NCBI RefSeq assembly: GCF_000379085.1
Contig: NZ_KB905378.1
Coordinates: 2,605,512-2,669,511 of the forward strand
Direction of reading: 5' to 3'
Length of the DNA: 64,000 bases
Origin: Halomicrobium katesii DSM 19301
GTDB lineage: Archaea > Halobacteriota > Halobacteria > Halobacteriales > Haloarculaceae
The position numbers and the translations under genes were made by a program. The stretch's first letter is position 1, and each line of letters begins with the position of its first letter. Below the pieces are notes generated by a model, which was not told the DNA's origin, searched no databases, and saw nothing but the letters and a program-made list of their open reading frames with translations. Below are positions 34,961 through 43,301 of the stretch, piece after piece.

Positions 34961-35422
34961 GTGTTCAAATAAGCGACTGTCAGCGTAGTGGTGGAGACAC
35001 CGAAAGCCCTCGCGCAGTTGCGGTCCCGCGACTCGCTGCGCTCCAGTAGGTGCTTGTTCCGAGAGAGCAAGCTCTCTCGACGTTCGCCTCTCTTCGTTCG
35101 GCTCACCTTCGTCGGGGTTCCCGCAAGGGCCGGCCGGTTCGACCGGCCGGCTATAACGTGACGGCGAGGCCGTCACGCAGCGCTCGCCCTTTCATCCACC
35201 AGGGTCTAGACGGTTCAACGGCCGAATCCTGGCGTCTGTGCGAACAGGGTGAGCACAGGCTCAGGAGAGCGTGCTCTCCTGGCGGATGAAAGGGCGAGTC
35301 GTGGTCCAGCATTCTGTGGCGGCACTATCTGAACGAAGTGAAGATATCCGTCACAGAATGCCGGAGCGCGACGAGGGTTTTCGGTGCTTCGAGTTTCTGA
35401 TCCTGATTTCTTATCTGAACAC
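34961..35422 (+). repeat. Multi-hairpin repeat element, family C, copy 1 (462 bp)
   Basis: Terminal inverted repeats are GTGTTCAAATAAG at the left and CTTATCTGAACAC at the right (12/13 match). Subterminal inverted copies of CACCGAAAGCCCTCG lie inside. Further nested palindromes include CTCGCCCTTTCATCCACCAG paired with CTGGCGGATGAAAGGGCGAG. A second copy at 56527-56838 is collinear after reverse complementing, so the element can insert in either orientation. Copy 1 carries extra hairpins not in copy 2. No coding frame. It resembles a MITE-like or structured mobile DNA. Confidence 0.8.
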
Positions 35423-35474
35423 CGCCGATCCGGAGGGCACAAGACCCTTAACGGATCACGGTGAGAGTACGGAT

Positions 35475-35822
35475 ATGATAGACTTACCGTTACAACTAGA
35501 GCTTCCCGGCCTCCAGCAGGTCGGCCTCGAAGCCGGCGGCGGTGCCGTGATCGGGGGGGTCATCGGCTTCGCGGCCAAGAAGGTCGCGAAGCTCATCGCG
35601 ATCCTCGTCGGTATCGAGCTGGCGCTGTTCAAGTTCCTGGAGACGCGTGGCATCCTCGAAGTGAACTGGAGCGCCATCAGCGGCACCGCGGGCAACGTCT
35701 CGTCGGCGGCCGGTGAGACGGCGGGCGCACAGCCGCCCGGATGGGTCATGAGCCTCCTCTCGGCTCTGCCCGTGAGCGCCGGCTTCACCGGTGGCTTCCT
35801 CGTCGGCTTCCGGAAGGGATAG
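35475..35822 (+). CDS. FUN14 domain membrane protein
   Basis: A 115-residue protein. AAKKVAKLIAILVGIELALF and the hydrophobic C-terminal segment (MSLLSALPVSAGFTGGFLVG) match the FUN14 family, which spans membranes two to three times. Start ATG 35475. Its promoter must lie within or next to the right end of repeat C1 (53 bases upstream). The function in archaea is unknown. Confidence 0.85.
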   Translation: MIDLPLQLELPGLQQVGLEAGGGAVIGGVIGFAAKKVAKLIAILVGIELALFKFLETRGILEVNWSAISGTAGNVSSAAGETAGAQPPGWVMSLLSALPVSAGFTGGFLVGFRKG

Positions 35823-35947
35823 CGCCAGTACGAACCGTTCTCGTCGCAGCCGGACAATCGCGGTCCGACCCAACACGCGTCCGAGAGCGCCGGGTTACTC
35901 GCTGCCTGGCGTCGCTGTCGGTGCGACCACGGGGTCGCTCGCGTCGC

Positions 35948-36673
35948 TCACCGGATCGAGATCTCGTCTTCGTCCTTGACGATCTGGGTCTCGGCCTCGC
36001 CGCTCGTGTGCTCGTTGACCACGTCGTAGAACTCGTTTTGCATCCCGGCGGGGAAGGTGATGACGCCGATCCAGGAGCCGTCTGCCTGCCACTCTTCGCG
36101 TTCGAGGTCGCCGAACTGCCGGATGCGAGACTGGGCGGCACCGGCGTAGTCCGCGGGGACCTGGACCGCGACGGTCACCTCGTCGAACCGGATCGGGATC
36201 ACGGGCCGGAGCGCGTCCAGCGCGTCGTCGACCTGATTGTCGACGGGCTCCATCGGATCGACCCTGAAGTCCGTCTCTTCGAGGGCCGACTCGATGCGGT
36301 CGGGCGGATGCGGTGCGTCGTCCATCTGGGGGTTGACCGCGTTGCGTGTGATCTGCTGGATCAGCTGGCGGTGTTTCTGTGCTTGCATCTCGCGGCGCTG
36401 ATCGGCCGTGATCTGGATCTCCCCCTGTTTGATCACCTCCGGGATGATCCCCAGTGGCTCCGTCGTGTCGAACACCTCAGTCAGGGACTCCTCCGGCGGT
36501 CGGTCGCCGCGCGAGGCGTCCTCGAACACGTCCTCGGCGGCGATGACGTCTTCGAGTTCCCCGTCGAACTCGTCGCGTTTGATCGCCAGCGCGGCGTCGG
36601 GGTCGACGAGCACTTCGAATCGCTGGCCGTGGGATTCGAGTCTCGCCGTCACTGCTTCGTCAAGTGATATCAT
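35948..36673 (-). CDS. SBDS/Sdo1 family ribosome maturation protein
   Basis: A 241-residue protein with three domains in order: N-terminal FYSH-like (MISLDEAVTARLESHGQRFE), a central helical part (TADQRREMQAQKHRQLIQQI) and the C-terminal ferredoxin-like domain (DEVTVAVQVPADYAGAAQSR and GSWIGVITFPAG). It helps late 60S-like (archaeal 50S) ribosome assembly. Downstream end of the psmA-rnp2-rnp3 superoperon; the gap to psmA is 76 bases. Start ATG 36673. Confidence 0.92.
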   Translation of the reverse strand: MISLDEAVTARLESHGQRFEVLVDPDAALAIKRDEFDGELEDVIAAEDVFEDASRGDRPPEESLTEVFDTTEPLGIIPEVIKQGEIQITADQRREMQAQKHRQLIQQITRNAVNPQMDDAPHPPDRIESALEETDFRVDPMEPVDNQVDDALDALRPVIPIRFDEVTVAVQVPADYAGAAQSRIRQFGDLEREEWQADGSWIGVITFPAGMQNEFYDVVNEHTSGEAETQIVKDEDEISIR

Positions 36674-36749
36674 ACCCGACGCTACTGGGGCCCGGTTCAA
36701 AGACCTTTCCACGACGGCATCGAAAACCGACAGCGGACGAAAGGGTGGG

Positions 36750-37502
36750 TTACTCTTCGCGGTCCTCGTCGTCTGCGAGGAGGTCTCGCTCGGCGAGGTG
36801 TGTCTCCGTCTCCTCGTCCGAGAGCGTGCGGAACTGTTCGGTCTCGGCGTCGACCGTCGCGAGACCGACCGCCTCCGGCGCGAGCGCGTCGTCGTTGACC
36901 GAGCCCAGTGTTTCGAGAGCGAGCCCGATCGCGCCGTCGAGGGCCAGCGTCTCCGAGTAGTGTTCTTCGAGGTAGGCCCGCGTATCGGCCCTGTCGGCAC
37001 CGACGGCGAGGGCCTTCCACTCGTAGGGCGTTCCGGAGGGATCGGTCTCGTACAGCCTGGGTTCGCCGTCGACGACCCCGGCGATGATCAGCGCGACGCC
37101 GAACGGACGCGCGCCCCCGACCTGCGTGTATCGCTGGATGTGGTCGGTGATCTCTTTGGTCAGCGTCTCGACGCCGATCCGTTCCTCGTAGCGGAGTCGG
37201 TTGATCTGGGCCCGTCGCCGGGCGAGATCGATCAGTTGGCGGGCGTCTGCGACGTGGCCGGCGCTGGCGATCCCGATGTGGTCGTCGGCCGTGTGGATCT
37301 TCTCGACCGACGACCGCTCCATGAGCGGTGACCGGGTCTGCTTGTCGACGGCGAGCACGACGCCACCACCGGTCCTGACGCCGATGCTCGCGGTGCCGCG
37401 CTTGACTGCTTCGCGCGCGTACTCGACCTGGTAGAGTCGCCCGTCGGGCGAGAAGATGGTGCTGCCGCGGTCGTAGGCCTGCTGTTGGTTTTGTCCCTGC
37501 AT
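36750..37502 (-). CDS. psmA: Proteasome subunit alpha
   Basis: A 250-residue protein. The alpha-subunit N-terminal signature AYDRGSTIFSPDGRLYQVEY, then IGIASAGHVADARQLIDLAR and GVALIIAGVVDGEPRLY are present. The acidic C-terminus (ERDLLADDEDREE) is haloarchaeal. Seven copies form each outer ring of the 20S proteasome, with the N-termini as gate. It begins 2 bases after the rnp2 stop, so the two are co-transcribed. Confidence 0.95.
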   Translation of the reverse strand: MQGQNQQQAYDRGSTIFSPDGRLYQVEYAREAVKRGTASIGVRTGGGVVLAVDKQTRSPLMERSSVEKIHTADDHIGIASAGHVADARQLIDLARRRAQINRLRYEERIGVETLTKEITDHIQRYTQVGGARPFGVALIIAGVVDGEPRLYETDPSGTPYEWKALAVGADRADTRAYLEEHYSETLALDGAIGLALETLGSVNDDALAPEAVGLATVDAETEQFRTLSDEETETHLAERDLLADDEDREE

Positions 37503-37504
37503 AG

Positions 37505-37984
37505 TTACTGGAGATCGAGGTCGGTCGCGCCCGAAAATCCGTCGTCGGTGGCAACGTCGACACGGCCGTCGCGGACGACCGCGGTCCGCTCGTCGCCGTC
37601 GAACGCGACCTGTCTCTGTTCGGACGGTTCCGATGCGCGTCGTATATATTTTTCCTCACACGCACGGACGGTGCCGCTCGTGCCACGGACCCGGACGCCG
37701 ACCGGGTCGTCGTCGACCGTCGACAGCGAGGCGATCACGGCACGGGCGCTGTCGGTCCGACCGCGCCGCGTCCGGACGAGCGCGCTCCCCAGGCCGTCCT
37801 CGAACGCGAACCGGAGCACGGTGAGATCGAGGTCGGCACTGCCGGCGTCGCCCACGAGGTTCTGGGCTGCGTACCACAGTTCCCGCTGGAGGGCTCTGCG
37901 GCCGAAGTCGGCGTCGGGCCAGCTCTCGATCTCGACCCCGAGGTAGCGCCAGCGGGGCTGTAGGTGTTTGGGGAGGTGTTTCAT
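37505..37984 (-). CDS. rnp2: Ribonuclease P protein component 2 (Pop5 homologue)
   Basis: A 159-residue protein. MKHLPKHLQPRWRYLGVEIE and RALQRELWYAAQNLVGDAGS are the Pop5/Rpp14 signatures. The family is ~130 residues; the extra ~30 are a C-terminal haloarchaeal tail. It pairs with Rnp3 (Rpp30) to activate the RNase P RNA in tRNA 5' maturation. It lies in the compact block SAM-methyltransferase/rnp2/psmA. Confidence 0.9.
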   Translation of the reverse strand: MKHLPKHLQPRWRYLGVEIESWPDADFGRRALQRELWYAAQNLVGDAGSADLDLTVLRFAFEDGLGSALVRTRRGRTDSARAVIASLSTVDDDPVGVRVRGTSGTVRACEEKYIRRASEPSEQRQVAFDGDERTAVVRDGRVDVATDDGFSGATDLDLQ

Positions 37985-37987
37985 CCG

Positions 37988-38620
37988 TCAGGACTGGTCG
38001 ACGGCCTCGGCGTCGGGCACTCGCTCGCCGACGAGGACCCCCACCTGTCCGTGGATCATCTCGACGGCCGTCAGTGCGAAGCCGGCGTCGGTGAACGCGT
38101 CCGCGAGGACGCCGACGGTGGCCGGGTCGTCGACCGACGGGTCGTAAAAGGGGATCGACGGGTCGGGCTCGTCGAAGAACATCACGTCACCGAGGACGAA
38201 CCGGCGCGGTTCGAGCGCCGCGATGGCGTCGATCGCCTCGCGCTTTGCCTCGTCGTCGAGGTGGTGCATCGCGAAGTTCGAGGTGACCACGTCGACCTCG
38301 CGGTCGACCGAGGGTTCTCGGAACCGCCCTTCGCCGAAGGAGACGTTGTCGATGCCACGCTCCGTGGCCTTCGTCCGGCCCTGTTCGAGCATGCCCTCGC
38401 TGATGTCGCGGCCGACGACTTCGGCTGCCGCGTCCGCCAGCGGGAGCGCGATCGCACCGGTTCCGGTGCCGAGGTCGAGCACCACGTCGTCGGCCGCCGG
38501 GGCAGCGTGGCGAACGACGAGGTCGGCACACTCGCGGTACTCCTCGGAGTCCTGGCTCTCGTCGTAGTCGGCGGCGTGGTCGGAGAATCGGTCGGCGTGT
38601 TCGTCGATCGATCGTTTCAT
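37988..38620 (-). CDS. Class I SAM-dependent methyltransferase
   Basis: A 210-residue protein. Motif I is VVLDLGTGTGAIALPLAD, motif post-I VVGRDIS, and SNFAMHHLDDEAKREAI follows. The substrate is unknown. It occurs next to rnp2 in haloarchaeal superoperons. It ends 3 bases before rnp2, so co-transcription is near certain. Start ATG 38620; a longer frame to 39304 would run through unrelated sequence. Confidence 0.85.
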   Translation of the reverse strand: MKRSIDEHADRFSDHAADYDESQDSEEYRECADLVVRHAAPAADDVVLDLGTGTGAIALPLADAAAEVVGRDISEGMLEQGRTKATERGIDNVSFGEGRFREPSVDREVDVVTSNFAMHHLDDEAKREAIDAIAALEPRRFVLGDVMFFDEPDPSIPFYDPSVDDPATVGVLADAFTDAGFALTAVEMIHGQVGVLVGERVPDAEAVDQS

Positions 38621-38685
38621 GGGCGTCGTTGGTCGGCGGGCCCAAATACACTGTCGAAATCCCGCCCCGTAGGACGCTCCGGCCG

Positions 38686-39108
38686 TCACCGGATCGTCGA
38701 GCCGACTTTGCTCGCGCTCGTGGACTCGTCGACCTGCGAGCGCTCCGCCTTCGAGATCGGATTCCGGAAGAGGAGGGACACGGCCGCGAGCGCCGACAGG
38801 GACGTGTGTACCACCGGGATCACCGACGGGTTCGACGGCGACGGGAACCCGAAGAGGACGACGGCGACGAACGCGAGGAACCCGAGATAGCGAGCCCAGC
38901 GCTGGCCCGAAACGAACGCGCCCGTGGTCAACAACAGCAGGACGCCGACCGCCGTCCCGACCGGCACCGAGTCGCCCAGTACCATCGCTGTCGTCGTCTC
39001 GGCACCGCCCAGCAACGCCAGCATCGCACCGACGACGAACCCTGTACCCAGCACCGCTGCGACGCCCGCGAGGACGTACGCGTCGAACGACTTTACGGTC
39101 TCCCCCAT
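38686..39108 (-). CDS. Membrane protein with four predicted helices
   Basis: A 140-residue protein. Helices: AYVLAGVAAVLGTGFVVGAM, VGTAVGVLLLLTTGAFVSG, YLGFLAFVAVVLFGF and SLSALAAVSLLF. No family is recognised. Start ATG 39108 (MGETVKSFDAY). It sits between rnp3 and the methyltransferase within the superoperon but is probably separate in function. Its spacers of ~170 and ~65 bases suggest its own promoter. Confidence 0.7.
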   Translation of the reverse strand: MGETVKSFDAYVLAGVAAVLGTGFVVGAMLALLGGAETTTAMVLGDSVPVGTAVGVLLLLTTGAFVSGQRWARYLGFLAFVAVVLFGFPSPSNPSVIPVVHTSLSALAAVSLLFRNPISKAERSQVDESTSASKVGSTIR

Positions 39109-39281
39109 GAGTGTTAGGAAAACAACCATACATCATAAATCCACCGCAACTACTCTGTATCAATCCGCGTCGCCGTTCGAGAACGGGAGGGCTGGCGGCG
39201 TGTCGATCTATTCGGTTGCTGTCGTACGGCCCCGTTGGGACGGGCGGTCGCCGTCTACAGATCCCGACGACGCCCGGCGGA

Positions 39282-39974
39282 TCACTCGTCGTCGAGCCAG
39301 ACACCGGGTTCGACGAACGCGTCCGACTGCCGACGGCGGTTCCGCTCGGTCAGCTCGGCCCACTCTCTGAGTCCGGTCTCGATCTGGTCCGGCGAAAAAC
39401 CGATCGTCTCGCCCAGCGCGATCAGGTCCCGCGGCGCTCTGAGCTGGAGGTGGCTGTGTGGGTCCCCGCTGACGACGTAGGGCACGTCGTAGTGTTCGAC
39501 GAGTTCGCGCAGTTTCCGCAGCGACTGGATGCGACGGACCCGCGTCCCACCGGTCTCGTGGAGCACGTCGTGCAGCGAGAATTCGAGGCGAACACCGTGG
39601 TCGGCGGCGGCCTTCGCCAGTACGTGGTTCACGTCGCCGTCGCCCCGCGTCGGATGGGCGAGGACGTCGACGGCGGGCTGCTCGACGGCGAAGCGATTGA
39701 TCGCGACGGAATCTCCGTGGACCGCGACGATGGTCTTGGACGACCGGTGGTTCCCGACGAGGCCGCTGGCGCGGGACGGATCAGACGCCCGGACCTCGAT
39801 TCCCTCGACGACGGCCACGTCGTACTCGTCGGCGATCTCCTCGGCGTCGAACGTCGCCGCACAGTCGCCGTGGTTCCTGACGACGATCCCGTCGTAGCCG
39901 TACCGGCTGGCCGTCTGGGCCATCCTGGCGACCGTACTCTGCCCGTCCGGACGGGCGTGGACGGCCGCGTACAT
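39282..39974 (-). CDS. rnp3: Ribonuclease P protein component 3 (Rpp30 homologue)
   Basis: A 230-residue TIM-barrel protein. YAAVHARPDGQSTVARMAQT at the N-terminus, GIEVRASDPS, VDVLAHPTRGDGDVNHVLAK and VVSGDPHSHLQLRAPRDLIA are Rpp30 signatures. It partners Pop5 (rnp2). Start ATG 39974 shares one base with the TGA of the gene upstream (TGATG), indicating coupling; a GTG codon at 39977 is an alternative. Confidence 0.92.
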   Translation of the reverse strand: MYAAVHARPDGQSTVARMAQTASRYGYDGIVVRNHGDCAATFDAEEIADEYDVAVVEGIEVRASDPSRASGLVGNHRSSKTIVAVHGDSVAINRFAVEQPAVDVLAHPTRGDGDVNHVLAKAAADHGVRLEFSLHDVLHETGGTRVRRIQSLRKLRELVEHYDVPYVVSGDPHSHLQLRAPRDLIALGETIGFSPDQIETGLREWAELTERNRRRQSDAFVEPGVWLDDE

Positions 39975-40399
39975 CACAGCTCCGAGAGGGCGTCCTGGGC
40001 GTTCTCGATGGCCGTCTCGCGTTTGGCGGGGTAGGCTTCGACCTTCGCGCGGAGCGTGATCCCGTCGCCTCGCTCGACGCTGTTCCCGAACGCCGCCTGC
40101 TTGTCGAAGGTGAGGAAGAACGAACAGTTGTCGTCGACGCGGTCGTCCAGCTCTTCGAGCACCGTTTCGAGGTCGTCGACCGCCGCGACCTGCGTGAGGA
40201 CGTGCCGGATGTCGTCCGCGTTCTCGACCCGCGCCGAGAGGACGGCGATTCGGTCACCGTAGTGGCCCTCCGACTCGGCCCGCTCCAGTTCGGTCTCGTC
40301 GGGGAGATAGGTCTGTAGCGCCTCCGCGACCCGCTTTTCGTCTTCGGTCGCGTAGGCGAACGCCCGCAAGTCGACGTAGTGAAACGGGACCGACGACAT
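39974..40399 (-). CDS. COG1325-type RNA-binding protein (predicted exosome-associated subunit)
   Basis: A 141-residue protein. FHYVDLRAFAYATEDEKRVA and HYGDRIAVLSARVENADDIR, then DDNCSFFLTFDKQAAF match the archaeal RNA-binding family first predicted to belong to the exosome. It is coupled to rnp3 by a one-base overlap. The genes rrp4, rrp41 and rrp42, which often accompany this cluster in other archaea, are not in the window. Confidence 0.8.
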   Translation of the reverse strand: MSSVPFHYVDLRAFAYATEDEKRVAEALQTYLPDETELERAESEGHYGDRIAVLSARVENADDIRHVLTQVAAVDDLETVLEELDDRVDDNCSFFLTFDKQAAFGNSVERGDGITLRAKVEAYPAKRETAIENAQDALSEL

Positions 40400-40405
40400 C
40401 CCGGC

Positions 40406-40588
40406 CTACTCCTCGACCGCTTCGAGCGAGTCCTCGGGGATACCCTGCTCCTGACCGTCCTCGAACGAGATCGTGTAGTTGGCGTCACCGAACATCGTCT
40501 CGACGACCTGGGTGATCGTCCCTTCCTCGCCGTCGTACTCGCTGTGCTTGTCGTGCAACACGACAGTGTCGTCTTCTTCGAATGCCAT
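40406..40588 (-). CDS. Small KOW/SH3-like protein (60 residues)
   Basis: A 60-residue acidic protein. The pattern DTVVLHDKHSEYDGEEGTIT followed by NYTISFEDGQEQGIPEDSL suggests a five-stranded SH3-like barrel as in small KOW proteins. It ends 6 bases before the COG1325 gene and is probably co-transcribed. The function is unknown; RNA binding is possible. Confidence 0.7.
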   Translation of the reverse strand: MAFEEDDTVVLHDKHSEYDGEEGTITQVVETMFGDANYTISFEDGQEQGIPEDSLEAVEE

Positions 40589-40835
40589 ACCTCACCGTAG
40601 TCGACCGGCCCGCAAAAAGGGACTGATTTTCTCTTCGCCCTCGAACACTTATGACAGTACCCGCTCTATTGGCGGGCATGATCGCGTTCGCCACTCGTCG
40701 TCGTTCGCGGCGCTCTCGGGCCACGGACCCGTTCCCGCGGTGCCCGCCGTCGACACTGCCGGCGGCCGACCGGACTCGGACACGTGGATCAGGACCGGAG
40801 AGCGATTGTCGCGGCCGTCCCTGTCACAGACGGGC

Positions 40836-41393
40836 ATGACGGCCGTCGACAACCTGTGGTACGTGGCAGACCAGGCCCGCCAGCAGGCCGAACAGACCCG
40901 CCACCAGTTCGCCTCGAACTACGAGGACTACATCACCTTCTCGCGCCACCGAACTGTCTCGCGACCGCGGTTCAAGACCGTCGCCGAACGGACCCGCGAC
41001 AACGGACTGCCCTACGGGGTCCACACCGTCGTCACGAACGACGCCGGAGAGCTGTTGCTCGTCCGCCACGACGACGTGGACATGTGGGTGCTGCCGGGCG
41101 GGCAGGTCGACGGAACGGAGTCTTTCCGCGAGGCCGCCAGCCGCGAACTACGCGAGGAGGCCGGCATCGAGGCGACCGACGAGGGGCTCGCGATCCTCGC
41201 ACGCGCCGAGTTCCGCTGTGAGGCGTACGACACCTGGGGCGTCCTCCCGATGTTCCAGGGTCGCGCACTGGAGACGGAGGTGACCGTCGACGACCCCGAC
41301 GGCGAGATCTCCGACGCCGGGTGGTTCGACGAGTTGCCCGAGGACACGCGAGACCGGGAGCAGTTGCGCGAGTGGCGTGAGACGCGCGTCTAG
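40836..41393 (+). CDS. NUDIX hydrolase
   Basis: A 185-residue protein. The NUDIX box G-x5-E-x7-RELREEAGI (GQVDGTESFREAASRELREE) is complete, around residue 95. N-terminal ~60 residues are helical and hydrophilic, unusual for minimal NUDIX enzymes. It hydrolyses a nucleoside diphosphate linked to some moiety; the substrate is unknown. Start ATG 40836; upstream in-frame sequence is non-coding in character. It overlaps the next gene (convergent) by 4 bases. Confidence 0.9.
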   Translation: MTAVDNLWYVADQARQQAEQTRHQFASNYEDYITFSRHRTVSRPRFKTVAERTRDNGLPYGVHTVVTNDAGELLLVRHDDVDMWVLPGGQVDGTESFREAASRELREEAGIEATDEGLAILARAEFRCEAYDTWGVLPMFQGRALETEVTVDDPDGEISDAGWFDELPEDTRDREQLREWRETRV

Positions 41394-42217
41394 CTGTCCG
41401 GACCGAACGACTTCCCGTCGCGCTCGTCGGCGTCGAGCCGGCGGAGCGTCGCCCGGGCGTTGCTCGCGTCGTAGCCAAAGAGCACGCTCTCTCCGTACTC
41501 GCTGGCGACCTCCGCCGCTTTCAGGAGGTCGTCGATCTCCACGTCGACGGCGTACAGTTCGAGACTGAACGGCGTCGAGAGCCGGTCGACGAACCCCTGG
41601 GCGAGGATTTCGAGCCAGTAGGTCGTCGTGTAGGCCATGTCGTAGACGGGGACGACGAACTCGTCGACGTAGGCTTCGAGCGCCGCTACGTCGATCCCGG
41701 CCCGCCGCGAGAGGTGCCCGGGGTACGGATCGGGGTAGAGCGTGAGATACAGGTCGCCGGGGACGCGCTCGCGGGCGTCGGCGACGAACGACGTGATGAC
41801 GCTGTCGCGCCACTCGGTCCACTCGTCGTACTCGCTCTCTGCGAAGCGGCGCTCACAGCGATCGCAGTGGCAGTACTCGTCGCGCGGAAAGCCCACGTCG
41901 TCCAGACGCAGATCCCCGCTCTCGGCGGCGGCGTCCCCGATCAGCTCCAGCAGCCCCTCTCGATATCGGTCGTGGGTGGGACAGACGTACGACCAGTCGA
42001 AGTACGGGCGGTCGCGCGTCGCCTCGTTGCCCTCGTCGTCGACCGGTAGCAGCTCCGGTGACTCCTCGGCGGCGTTGTCGCCGAAACACGACACCATGTT
42101 CACGGCGTCGGCGACCGGCTCGGCCGCACGGCCGGTCACGTCTTTGACCTCGTAGAATCCGCGGTCGAACTCGGACCACGACAGCTCCTCCTCGTTCCTG
42201 GTGACGACGCCGTACAT
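41390..42217 (-). CDS. Conserved haloarchaeal protein with cysteine cluster (possible TIM-barrel hydrolase)
   Basis: A 275-residue protein. A cysteine-rich segment, FPRDEYCHCDRCERRFAES, lies at ~115. Strand-helix repeats follow (LYLTLYPDPYPGHLSRRAGI, VAALEAYVDEFVVPVYDMAY, SLELYAVDVEIDD), resembling a glycoside-hydrolase-like TIM barrel (weak). Such proteins are found in haloarchaea without assigned activity. It ends 4 bases inside the convergent NUDIX gene. The call as hydrolase is inference only. Confidence 0.55.
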   Translation of the reverse strand: MYGVVTRNEEELSWSEFDRGFYEVKDVTGRAAEPVADAVNMVSCFGDNAAEESPELLPVDDEGNEATRDRPYFDWSYVCPTHDRYREGLLELIGDAAAESGDLRLDDVGFPRDEYCHCDRCERRFAESEYDEWTEWRDSVITSFVADARERVPGDLYLTLYPDPYPGHLSRRAGIDVAALEAYVDEFVVPVYDMAYTTTYWLEILAQGFVDRLSTPFSLELYAVDVEIDDLLKAAEVASEYGESVLFGYDASNARATLRRLDADERDGKSFGPDS

Positions 42218-42328
42218 GCCCGCTGGTACGACCTGGACCGGGTAAGTGACTTCGGAAAAGGAACGCCCGCCGGTCGGAGCAGAGACCGGATGGGACGACG
42301 GTTGACGTGCGATTCGGACACCCGTCAG

Positions 42329-42397
42329 TTACTTCTTGACGAAGTAGACGAGGGCCAGGGCGACTGCTGCAACCAGAAGTACGGCTTTCTTCGACAT
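42329..42397 (-). CDS. 22-residue single-helix membrane microprotein
   Basis: ATG at 42395-42397 and TAA at 42329-42331 on the minus strand encode MSKKAVLLVAAVALALVYFV followed by KK. This is a classic short transmembrane helix with positive ends. It is isolated between two genes. Codon choice is GC-rich, as in neighbours. Similar tiny proteins are known in haloarchaea, but without proteomics it remains a prediction. Confidence 0.5.
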   Translation of the reverse strand: MSKKAVLLVAAVALALVYFVKK

Positions 42398-42490
42398 CAC
42401 TCGTCTGTTCGATGTCCGACGGTAAAATCTTTCCCCATCACCGCCTCGAATCGATCTCTCGGACGGCCCGACGCAGTGCGAACGACGGCG

Positions 42491-43177
42491 TCACTCTCCC
42501 CAGTAGTAGCGGGGTGCGAGCGCGAGGTACGCCACGGCGGCGACCAGCAGGACGCGGGGGAACACCCGCTGGAACGCGCCGGGATCGACGATCGCGCCCG
42601 CCTGGACGAGTCCCAGTACCAGCGCGTCCCGAGCGCGGAGTTTGGGGTAGCCCACCGGCGCGATCATGAGCGCCGAGAGGACGACCGTTCCGGCCAGCAA
42701 CACCGGTACGGGTGCGACGCCGGCGAGATAGGCCGCCGCGAGAATCGTCGCGGCCAGCGTGTTCTGGATGCCCGGCCGCTGTTCGCCCTCGTCGACGTAG
42801 ACCGTGTAGAACGCGGTTCGGACGACCGAGAAGACGACGAACGACGACGCCAGGACGACGAGTCCGAGGCGCACCAGCGTGTCCGTCTCGCCCAGCGGGC
42901 CGTAGGCCTCGCGGGCGACGCCGTGGACGAACAGTGCCGGCGTCGCACCGAACGAGACCACGTCGGTGATCGAATCCAGCAGCGGCCCGACCTCCGTGTT
43001 CCCGGCGAAGCGGGCGACGATCCCGTCGAGCGCGTCGGCGATCGCGGCCAGCAGGATCAGTCGCGCCGCCAGCGCCGGATCGCTGTAGGCGACGACCGCG
43101 GCGGCGAACCCGATCACGGCGTTGACCAGCGTCACGGTGTCGGCGACCCCGAGTCGTCGTCGCACTGCGAGACCCAT
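42491..43177 (-). CDS. CDP-alcohol phosphatidyltransferase, probable archaetidylserine synthase
   Basis: A 228-residue membrane enzyme. The CDP-alcohol motif DGxxARxxGxxxxGxxxDxxxD is visible in DALDGIVARFAGNTEVGPLL then DSITD. Six or more hydrophobic helices follow. It transfers an alcohol (probably L-serine) to CDP-archaeol in the membrane for polar lipid synthesis. The PssA-type (serine) assignment is by resemblance. Start ATG 43177 (MGLAVRRRLG). Confidence 0.82.
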   Translation of the reverse strand: MGLAVRRRLGVADTVTLVNAVIGFAAAVVAYSDPALAARLILLAAIADALDGIVARFAGNTEVGPLLDSITDVVSFGATPALFVHGVAREAYGPLGETDTLVRLGLVVLASSFVVFSVVRTAFYTVYVDEGEQRPGIQNTLAATILAAAYLAGVAPVPVLLAGTVVLSALMIAPVGYPKLRARDALVLGLVQAGAIVDPGAFQRVFPRVLLVAAVAYLALAPRYYWGE

Positions 43178-43301
43178 ACCGGGACGTGTGCGAGGGGGTA
43201 CATCAACGGTCCGGAACGCGGCGGGGGCCGCCGAATCCCAGAAGGCATATACGCGTCGCAGGGAACCACACCACGAACGCAGATTCAGCGTCGCTGGTAC
43301 C

